This document shows positions 46,057-52,775 of a stretch of DNA of 52,775 nt, in pieces (position 1 is the first letter of the stretch; each line of letters starts with the position of its first letter). The notes under the pieces are model-generated. The model had not been told where the DNA came from. It searched no databases and saw only the letters and a list, made by a program, of their open reading frames with translations. The DNA comes from Thermoplasmatota archaeon. Its GTDB lineage: Archaea; Thermoplasmatota; JAKEGO01. Location of the stretch: the NCBI GenBank assembly GCA_028279595.1, contig JANQNK010000009.1, positions 1 through 52,775 on the forward strand, given 5' to 3'. The position numbers were made by a program, and so were the translations under genes.

Positions 46057-46114
46057 CTCGGTCCCCGTGTATCATACGGATTCATCGTTAATAACATGTA
46101 TGACCTGAACGGGA

Positions 46115-47368
46115 TCAGGACCACTCCTCGTGGTCCGCTCGCTCCTTCGGCCTTTCAGCCGTATCCCCCGACCCGGCCTCATCCCCGGACCCGTCCTCAG
46201 GCAGCGGCCCGTCATCGAGGTCGCCGTACCTGTCGTCGGTCGGCGGCAGGTACTGGTCCTCGGCGTCGTCCCCGTAGGGATCGTCGTCCATTCCCCGGTC
46301 GTCGAAGGGGGCCCTGTAGACGTCAGGGTGGGGGCCGTCGTCGTAGCCCATACCTCCCTTGCCGTCCGGAGCATCCTTCCTGCCGCTTCCGTAGACCGGG
46401 AAGTCCTCGAACTCGTCGGCCCCCTTCTCGTCCCCGGGAGGCGTCGTTCCAGGTGTCCAGCCTGGGGGCGGAGCGCCCCTGGCCTCCCCGTATCGCGGCG
46501 GGGCCCGGTCGGGTTCCCTGCCAGGCATGCGGACCTCCTCCTCTGTAGGCTCGTCGTCCATCCTCTCCCTGACAACGCGGTCAGGGATCCTTCGCGGTAT
46601 GTCCGCATCCCTGTCCCTCCATGCGAGGTACATCGCGCTGACGCACAGGAGTGCGGAGCCCATGGCGAGGACGCCGCTGAAGAGTGCGGCGAACCATCCG
46701 TTCCGAGGACCCCATGTGGACCGGGGCAGGCCTTCACCCTCGGTCCCGCTGAACGAATCCCACGGGCCTTCGTCCTCCCGCAGTTCTCCGAAGGCCTCGT
46801 TGCGGGCGTAGGTGTCAGGGTGTTCATCCATGTAATAGAGGGAGGAGCCGAGGATGAGGAGTCCTGCCACCAGGAGCAGGACGAGGGATGCAAATCCGGC
46901 CTTCCCCGGATTGGCCGAATATGGTGTGAACGCGGAAACGATGACGCCGATCACGAGGACCGTGAGCGAGGAGAGGAGTACGGGATTCATCTCGAGGTAG
47001 AGGTCGCCGGTCTCGAGGGTCCCGTTCCAGTCTCTGGAGGTCCGGTCCGTCGTTCCCTGAGTCTTGTCGGTGCTCTGGATCTCCCATCCCCCGAGGTCCT
47101 CGAAGATGACCGCCTTGTCGGTGTTGGACTCGGACTCGAACTCGTACCAGTCGGAAACGAACGATACGGTCAGGAGGACGATGGCAACGGCACCGAGGAT
47201 CGTTGCGAGGAGGAACAGGACACGCTGGACCTTGGGCATCGTTCGGGACGGCCCGTTCGAAGGTGGACCGTCGGGTCGCAGCGGTTCGCCGCAGTTGGTA
47301 CAGAAGGGGTCCTTTCCCCTGGAAGGCGCTCCGCATTCGGGACAGAAGGCCGGGTCGTCCATGTCCAT
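46115..47368 (-). CDS. zinc-ribbon membrane protein, paralogue 2
   Basis: 417 residues from ATG 47368, set by the AGGAG motif three bases upstream; ATG 47362 is possible. Zinc ribbon Cys9-Cys12 / Cys23-Cys26, four membrane helices as in paralogue 1, the YMDEHP and EGPWDSFSG...STWGP loop, and a much longer Pro/Asp/Gly-rich disordered cytosolic tail of about 150 residues. The pair arose by tandem duplication and diverged mainly in the tails. TATA at 47396-47407. Confidence 0.78.
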   Translation of the reverse strand: MDMDDPAFCPECGAPSRGKDPFCTNCGEPLRPDGPPSNGPSRTMPKVQRVLFLLATILGAVAIVLLTVSFVSDWYEFESESNTDKAVIFEDLGGWEIQSTDKTQGTTDRTSRDWNGTLETGDLYLEMNPVLLSSLTVLVIGVIVSAFTPYSANPGKAGFASLVLLLVAGLLILGSSLYYMDEHPDTYARNEAFGELREDEGPWDSFSGTEGEGLPRSTWGPRNGWFAALFSGVLAMGSALLCVSAMYLAWRDRDADIPRRIPDRVVRERMDDEPTEEEVRMPGREPDRAPPRYGEARGAPPPGWTPGTTPPGDEKGADEFEDFPVYGSGRKDAPDGKGGMGYDDGPHPDVYRAPFDDRGMDDDPYGDDAEDQYLPPTDDRYGDLDDGPLPEDGSGDEAGSGDTAERPKERADHEEWS

Positions 47369-47395
47369 GTTCTCCTGGATGGAAATCGACTCCGA

Positions 47396-47407
47396 GTTAT
47401 TAATATC
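47396..47407 (-). promoter_or_regulatory. TATA box of paralogue 2 gene
   Basis: GATATTAATAAC on the minus strand, about 33 nt before ATG 47368, leaving a very short leader with AGGAG. Confidence 0.45.
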
Positions 47408-47488
47408 ATCCGGTGAGCCCGAGAAGTAACGCATCAAGCGAAAATACTAAATGCAGGATTCGGAATACAGATATCCGGTGTAAGCGGG

Positions 47489-47707
47489 ATGGGGTCGCTG
47501 GCATTCGTCAACACAATAGGTGGAATCATACATGGGTCGACACTAGCTGTATTCGTAGAGCTAGCTGTCCTCAATCTCTTCACCTACCTGAAAGCGGTCG
47601 ACAAGTTCGACCAGACTCTCGTCCTTTTGGTCGTCGTCGTGAACGTCGCGACGCTTATCACGCTCGATTGGTTCCGTAACGGAACAGAACAGTATGAGAC
47701 CGCCTAA
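47489..47707 (+). CDS. small two-helix membrane protein
   Basis: 72 residues with helices at about 5-33 and 43-60 and a short charged loop KAVDKFDQ. No family recognised. It diverges from paralogue 2 and lies about 100 nt before the tRNA. Confidence 0.55.
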   Translation: MGSLAFVNTIGGIIHGSTLAVFVELAVLNLFTYLKAVDKFDQTLVLLVVVVNVATLITLDWFRNGTEQYETA

Positions 47708-47777
47708 CCTCCTCAAGGTTTTTGACGGTACCTCGACTCGCTTGCACCTCATTCATCATTCATCCCAATCGCAACGG

Positions 47778-47786
47778 TCATATACC
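47778..47786 (+). promoter_or_regulatory. TATA box of tRNA-Gln
   Basis: TCATATACC, centred about 26 nt before the 5' end of the tRNA. Confidence 0.5.
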
Positions 47787-47808
47787 AGACAAATTATCCT
47801 TCGCCGAA

Positions 47809-47880
47809 AGCCCCGTGGTGTAGCGGTTATCATGGGAGACTCTGGATCTCTCGACACCAGTTCGAATCTGGTCGGGGCTG
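47809..47880 (+). tRNA. tRNA-Gln (anticodon CUG)
   Basis: 72 nt. Acceptor AGCCCCG/CGGGGCT, D arm GTGT with AGCGGTTA loop, anticodon stem GGAGA/TCTCT with loop CTCTGGA (anticodon CUG, reads CAG), variable CGAC, T arm ACCAG-TTCGAAT-CTGGT, discriminator G73; CCA is not encoded. Body and first pair A1-U72 are of the archaeal tRNA-Gln type. C34-U35-G36, G2-C71 and G73 are identity elements for E. coli GlnRS, fitting the GlnRS gene 1.8 kb downstream. Confidence 0.95.
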
Positions 47881-47918
47881 TCCATTCTTATCAACCACTT
47901 AGTGAAGACAGCCCCGAC
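47871..47918 (+). repeat. inverted repeat including the tRNA 3' end
   Basis: GTCGGGGCTGTC (47871-47882, the last T-stem base, acceptor strand, discriminator and two flanking bases) pairs perfectly with GACAGCCCCGAC (47907-47918). If co-transcribed it would compete with the tRNA acceptor stem, or act as a transcription or processing signal. Confidence 0.6.
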
Positions 47919-47935
47919 ATCCAGTAATTTGCATG

Positions 47936-47951
47936 CAGCCCAGATTCGAAC
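47936..47951 (-). repeat. second inverted fragment of tRNA-Gln T arm
   Basis: CAGCC followed by CAGATTCGAAC is the reverse complement of the tRNA acceptor end and T loop with a few bases missing between them. It looks like a decayed inverted copy of the tRNA 3' half. Confidence 0.5.
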
Positions 47952-47953
47952 GA

Positions 47954-48039
47954 GGGTGAGATGAGTTCAGAGCAATATGTTCCATCTCACCCGAAGCCGG
48001 ACGATTAAGAAGGAAGAAACCTGCAAGATTTACGTCCGG
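47954..48039 (+). ncRNA. two-hairpin element, unit 1
   Basis: Hairpin P1: GGGTGAGATG (47954-47963) with CATCTCACCC (47983-47992), 10 perfect pairs, 19-nt loop. Linker GAAG. Hairpin P2: CCGGACG (47997-48003) with CGTCCGG (48033-48039), 7 perfect pairs, 29-nt loop beginning ATTAAGAAGGAA. The same layout recurs in unit 2, with a different but still paired stem. Strand assigned as that of tRNA and tnaA; transcription is not shown. Confidence 0.6.
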
Positions 48040-48063
48040 AAGTTAAAATCCGTAATTAATCAA

Positions 48064-48147
48064 GGGTGAACCGCTTTCCAGGTCTGCGATCGGTTCACCC
48101 GAAGCCAGGCGCTTAAGAATGAATTGATCTGATGGATTAACGCCAGG
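48064..48147 (+). ncRNA. two-hairpin element, unit 2
   Basis: P1: GGGTGAACCG (48064-48073) with CGGTTCACCC (48091-48100), 10 perfect pairs, 17-nt loop. Linker GAAG. P2: CCAGGCG (48105-48111) with CGCCAGG (48141-48147), six pairs around one A-A mismatch, 29-nt loop beginning CTTAAGAATGAA. Four P1 pairs and one P2 pair differ from unit 1 by compensatory change. It ends 82 nt before the tnaA start. Confidence 0.6.
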
Positions 48148-48192
48148 AAATCGTTATCCCTTCCACCCCTAAATCATCCGTGTCGTGAAAAG

Positions 48193-48202
48193 TTTTTAAT
48201 AC
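48193..48202 (+). promoter_or_regulatory. TATA box of tnaA
   Basis: TTTTTAATAC, about 32 nt before ATG 48230. If this is the only promoter, the two-hairpin units are not in the tnaA message. Confidence 0.5.
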
Positions 48203-48229
48203 AGCGACCCGCTGGAACGCCTGAGACCC

Positions 48230-49609
48230 ATGAAGACCATAATCGAACCCTTCAGGATCAAGATGGTCGAGCCAATGAAGATGACCTCCCGCGAAGAGCG
48301 GGCCAAGCTGATCGAGGAAGCGAGGTACAACCTGTTCTTCCTCAAGGCCAGGGACGTCATGATCGATCTGCTGACGGACAGCGGGACGAGCGCGATGAGC
48401 TCGGACCAGTGGTCCGCGGTCATGCGCGGCGACGAGGCCTACGCCGGGAGCGAGTCCTACTTCAGGTTCGAACAGGCGGTCAGGGACATCTACGGCTTCG
48501 AGCATATCATTCCTACTCACCAGGGCCGTGCTGCGGAGAAGATCCTCTTCTCGAACCTGTGCAAGGACGGCGACGTCGTTCCGAACAACACCCACTTCGA
48601 CACCACCCGGGCGAACGTGGAGTACACCGGCGCAGAGGCCCGGGACCTCGTCATCCCGGAGGGGAGGGTGCCGTCCGAGATACATCCGTTCAAGGGAAAC
48701 ATGGACATCGACGCCCTGCAGAGGACGATCGACGAGGTCGGTGTGGACAACATACCGCTTATCATGCTCACGATAACCAACAATTCGGGGGGAGGCCAGC
48801 CGGTCTCGATGGAGAACATCCGGATGGTGAGCGAGATCGCACATTCGAATGGGATCCCGTTCTTCCTCGACGCTTGCAGGTTCGCTGAGAACGCATACTT
48901 CATCAAGCTGAGGGAGGACGGTTACTCCGACGTCAGCATGATGGACATCGCCAACGAGATCTTCTCCTACGCGGACGGCTGCACCATGAGCGCAAAGAAG
49001 GACGGCCTCGCGAACATGGGAGGATTCCTGGCATTGAACGACGCGGAACTTGCGGAGAGCTGCCGCCACCTTTTGATCCTGACCGAGGGATTCACCACCT
49101 ACGGGGGCATGGCGGGCCGGGACCTGGATGCGGTCGCGACAGGTCTGAGGGAGGTCCTGAGCGAGGACTACCTCAAGTACAGGATAAGCTCGACGGACTA
49201 CCTCGGCCGGAAGATCTCCGAGAACGGGGTACCGATCATGCAGCCGCCGGGCGGACACGCCATCTACATCGACGCCAAGGCGATGCTGCCTCGCATACCT
49301 CCACTTCAGTATCCCGCCCAGGCCCTCGCGGTGGAGCTCTACATCGAGGCCGGCATCAGGGCCGTCGAGATAGGTACCGCGATGTTCGGGAAGTACGACC
49401 CGGAGACCGGCGAGGAGACCGCCGCCCCCATGGAGCTGCTTAGACTCGCAATACCGAGGAGGGTCTACACCCAGAGCCAGATCGAGTACGTCATCGAGGC
49501 CATCCTCAACGTCATGGAGAGGAAGGATTCGATCGTGGGTCTGAAGATGGTAAAGCAGGCGCCGTTCCTCCGCCACTTCACGGCGGAGTATGAGCCGCTA
49601 TCGGACTGA
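48230..49609 (+). CDS. tnaA: tryptophanase
   Basis: 459 residues; splits tryptophan into indole, pyruvate and ammonia with PLP. PLP lysine is Lys257 in MSAKKDG. Three features distinguish it from tyrosine phenol-lyase: VEIGT, where the lyase has ERG; LRHFTA, where the lyase has LRFFTA; and the MSAKKD form of the lysine loop. Family blocks [22 protein letters not shown] and [11 protein letters not shown] are complete. Rare in archaea and probably gained from bacteria, though base composition matches the surroundings. It fits an amino-acid-fermenting life. GlnRS follows 68 nt behind with its own TATA-like element. Confidence 0.95.
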   Translation: MKTIIEPFRIKMVEPMKMTSREERAKLIEEARYNLFFLKARDVMIDLLTDSGTSAMSSDQWSAVMRGDEAYAGSESYFRFEQAVRDIYGFEHIIPTHQGRAAEKILFSNLCKDGDVVPNNTHFDTTRANVEYTGAEARDLVIPEGRVPSEIHPFKGNMDIDALQRTIDEVGVDNIPLIMLTITNNSGGGQPVSMENIRMVSEIAHSNGIPFFLDACRFAENAYFIKLREDGYSDVSMMDIANEIFSYADGCTMSAKKDGLANMGGFLALNDAELAESCRHLLILTEGFTTYGGMAGRDLDAVATGLREVLSEDYLKYRISSTDYLGRKISENGVPIMQPPGGHAIYIDAKAMLPRIPPLQYPAQALAVELYIEAGIRAVEIGTAMFGKYDPETGEETAAPMELLRLAIPRRVYTQSQIEYVIEAILNVMERKDSIVGLKMVKQAPFLRHFTAEYEPLSD

Positions 49610-49627
49610 AGCTCCGGCCGGATGACA

Positions 49628-49636
49628 GATATATCT
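49628..49636 (+). promoter_or_regulatory. possible TATA box of glnS
   Basis: AGATATATC about 46 nt before ATG 49678; leaves a 20-nt leader that holds AAGGGGAT as Shine-Dalgarno. Confidence 0.4.
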
Positions 49637-49677
49637 ATGAGTACACCATTACGGTTGAGTACAAGGGGATAGGACCG

Positions 49678-51351
<1,674 letters not shown>

Positions 51352-51352
51352 T

Positions 51353-51877
51353 TCAGCGGCAGAGGTCGTCGAGGTCGTAGCCGCAGAGTTCCGACAGTTC
51401 ATTGTGAAGGACGGCCGCGCGTTCGGCCTGTTCATCCAGGCCCTTCTCCCTCATGCTCTCCTGATGCTGCGAAGAGGTCTGGCGTCGATAGCCCGCGATG
51501 AGATTGTCCGCATGAGCGACGATCTTCTGCTCGAGAGTCTCGGGAAGGTAATCCTTGAAGGGGAGTCCGAGACGTCCCGCCTCGCCAGCTGTGATCCCCG
51601 CTCCGATATGCCGTTCGACTATCTCGACCACATCGTTGTGGACGCCCCGGTCCCGGAGGATGTTGGCGCCCTGGACGGCATGGTCGATGCCGTGAGACCT
51701 CGATCGGCCGATGTCATGGAGAAGGGCGGCCGCATGGACGAGGGATATGTCGGCACCGGCGCACTCGGCGATCTCCAGGGCGAGTTCGGTAACGACCTCG
51801 ATATGGATCATAACCTCGTCGGAGATCCCCTCCTCGACGAGGATCGTCAGACATGCTTCGTCCGTGGGATAGGACAT
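51353..51877 (-). CDS. HD-domain phosphohydrolase
   Basis: 174 residues. Metal-binding His of the N-terminal helix (MIHIEVV), HD in [12 protein letters not shown], His in GIDHAVQG and the final Asp in HADNL. Resembles the archaeal single-domain HD family TIGR00295; substrate (nucleotide, cyclic nucleotide or other phosphate) unknown. Leaderless start at ATG 51877 with a TATA box 26 nt upstream; convergent with glnS, stops 1 base apart. Confidence 0.88.
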   Translation of the reverse strand: MSYPTDEACLTILVEEGISDEVMIHIEVVTELALEIAECAGADISLVHAAALLHDIGRSRSHGIDHAVQGANILRDRGVHNDVVEIVERHIGAGITAGEAGRLGLPFKDYLPETLEQKIVAHADNLIAGYRRQTSSQHQESMREKGLDEQAERAAVLHNELSELCGYDLDDLCR

Positions 51878-51897
51878 TGGCTCTGAAAATGCACAGC

Positions 51898-51908
51898 GGA
51901 TATTTACG
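51898..51908 (-). promoter_or_regulatory. TATA box of HD-domain gene
   Basis: CGTAAATATCC on the minus strand, 26 nt before ATG 51877. Confidence 0.5.
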
Positions 51909-51923
51909 TCTTCCTGAGGACCT

Positions 51924-52775
51924 TCACTTCCGGCGCCTGACGAATGCGAGGACCGCGACGGCGGCCCCGGCGACCACCTGGACCATGATGGTCCCTGCCG
52001 GCAGGAGGTCCCTGAACACCTCGTCGAAGGCGACCTCGGTGCCCTCGGCCTCTATGCCGGGATCGTGGAAGATGTCGCTTCCGGCGGGATAAACGAACCC
52101 GCCGACCACGCTGAGGCCAGTTATCCGCTTCCCATTGGTCGAGATATCCTCGTACCCGACCTTTAGGACGCTGAACCTTACCTTCACATTCCGGCCGTCC
52201 ACCGTGGCGTTGTCGACCCATGTCAGGTCCGCCAGGACGTCCCCGTTGTCGGCAATGCTGACCTTATCCTTGGCCGATAGGGACTCCGGGATGCCATCCT
52301 CGTTCGTATCAGTGCGCTCGTCGGTCGACAGCGAGTGTTCTTTATCGTCCTCGTCCTCGAACCTTGCCTCGCCATTTATCCCGAGGTCGCTGACGACCTT
52401 GCTACCAGCCCATTTCTCCGTCGCTGGTGAGGCGATTACGCCCGCTGACGTCCTTGTCAGCAGTATCATCGAGTTGTTCACATCGTAAACGGGCCAGTCG
52501 TCGATGGTGACATTGTACTTGAAGGAGCCAGTGGTCCGGATGGTCCTCGCAGTCCGATTCCGCAGACGATGGACCGACCTGACCTCGTTGTCCTGCCCCT
52601 CGACCTTGACCCTGTAGACAGGGATGGACGTCTCGGTGACCTCGCGGTCGACCTGAAGGACGAACTCGAGCTCTATCGATCCGAGGACCTTGTTCGCCTG
52701 GACCGTTCCTGTCGAACGGTCGCGGACCGTAACGTTCCATGCAGTAAGTGTGAAGAGATAGAAGGTGGTGTCCCC
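51924..52775 (-). CDS. surface/secreted protein, 3' part (5' end outside window)
   Basis: Open to the window edge: about 283 residues of the C-terminal part are seen. Beta-rich, with N-glycosylation sequons (AWNVTV, RNRTART, VDNATV) and acidic calcium-like DTNEDGIPE. The end is a hydrophobic helix ([16 protein letters not shown]) and RRRK, a membrane anchor with the tail inside. It lacks the PGF motif of the subtilase. No family recognised from this fragment. Confidence 0.75.
   Translation of the reverse strand, partial: GDTTFYLFTLTAWNVTVRDRSTGTVQANKVLGSIELEFVLQVDREVTETSIPVYRVKVEGQDNEVRSVHRLRNRTARTIRTTGSFKYNVTIDDWPVYDVNNSMILLTRTSAGVIASPATEKWAGSKVVSDLGINGEARFEDEDDKEHSLSTDERTDTNEDGIPESLSAKDKVSIADNGDVLADLTWVDNATVDGRNVKVRFSVLKVGYEDISTNGKRITGLSVVGGFVYPAGSDIFHDPGIEAEGTEVAFDEVFRDLLPAGTIMVQVVAGAAVAVLAFVRRRK

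Larger units (their letters stand above)
47881..48229. other. 349-base intergenic region between tRNA-Gln and tnaA
   Basis: Contains inverted tRNA fragments (47907-47918, 47936-47951), the tandem two-hairpin units (110-nt spacing, start to start), an AT-rich joiner (48040-48063) and the tnaA promoter. No credible protein gene. Confidence 0.7.

Noticed and set aside
47954..48147. Tandem hairpins as a CRISPR array or as simple terminators
   Set aside because: Only two units, spacers are not unique inserts between identical repeats, and there are no U-runs. The paired changes in stems point to a folded element.

Overview
The window reads as a chromosomal segment of a free-living, heterotrophic archaeon, most likely a Thermoplasmatota lineage outside the classical Thermoplasmatales (tentative). 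The evidence is: both subunits of DNA topoisomerase VI, a Hef/XPF helicase-nuclease, an archaeal-type bifunctional sugar-phosphate isomerase, a FolD of the aberrant Thermoplasma type, an archaeal YchF/OBG-like GTPase, TATA-box promoters placed 24-32 nt before start codons (leaderless mRNAs), zinc-ribbon proteins, a PGF-CTERM surface protease and very large secreted repeat proteins. Most of the window is fairly GC-rich; two blocks (about 20.4-22.9 kb and 31.2-32.8 kb) are clearly AT-rich.

Layout. 0-0.4 kb: 3' end of 23S rRNA, with no 5S behind it. 0.5-9.2 kb: a giant secreted repeat protein with a membrane anchor and cytosolic tail. 9.3-10.9 kb: 3-hydroxyacyl-CoA dehydrogenase and crotonase. 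11-15 kb: a zinc-ribbon protein overlapping a SET-domain protein, two tiny membrane proteins, a ZIP metal transporter, a methyltransferase and a metallo-beta-lactamase-fold protein. 15.2-20.3 kb: a membrane-bound sensor with winged helices, a tail-anchored small protein, SerA diverging from a YdeI-family protein, and a bacteriohemerythrin. 20.3-22.9 kb: AT-rich block holding the XerA recombinase, a dif-like palindrome over its start codon, and several repeats. 22-29.7 kb: zinc-ribbon membrane protein, unknown beta-rich protein, sugar-phosphate isomerase, FolD, zinc-ribbon protein, Hef, SDR. 29.7-39.4 kb: MATE exporter, an AT-rich MCM-like orphan, Top6A/Top6B, Pcm, QueD-like enzyme, GTPase, bactofilin-like protein. 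39.6-47.7 kb: helical protein, subtilase, membrane FKBP, thioredoxin-like protein, two paralogous zinc-ribbon membrane proteins, small membrane protein. 47.8-52.8 kb: tRNA-Gln(CUG), a tandem two-hairpin element, tryptophanase, glutaminyl-tRNA synthetase, HD protein, and the 3' part of a surface-protein gene.

How it fits together. The secreted protease, tryptophanase, acyl-CoA enzymes and surface proteins fit a peptide-degrading life style. The most unusual area is 47.8-51.4 kb. A tRNA-Gln with anticodon CUG and discriminator G73 lies 1.8 kb from a complete GlnRS, an enzyme archaea normally lack because they make Gln-tRNA with GatDE. Between them sit inverted fragments of the same tRNA and two tandem copies of a two-hairpin structure whose stems differ by compensatory changes. 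This element matches nothing I recognise and is the best candidate for something undescribed. Second is the XerA block, with an 11-6-11 dif-like site and three dispersed 19-bp palindromes. Third is the AT-rich orphan whose C-terminus looks like an MCM lid plus winged helix without any P-loop.
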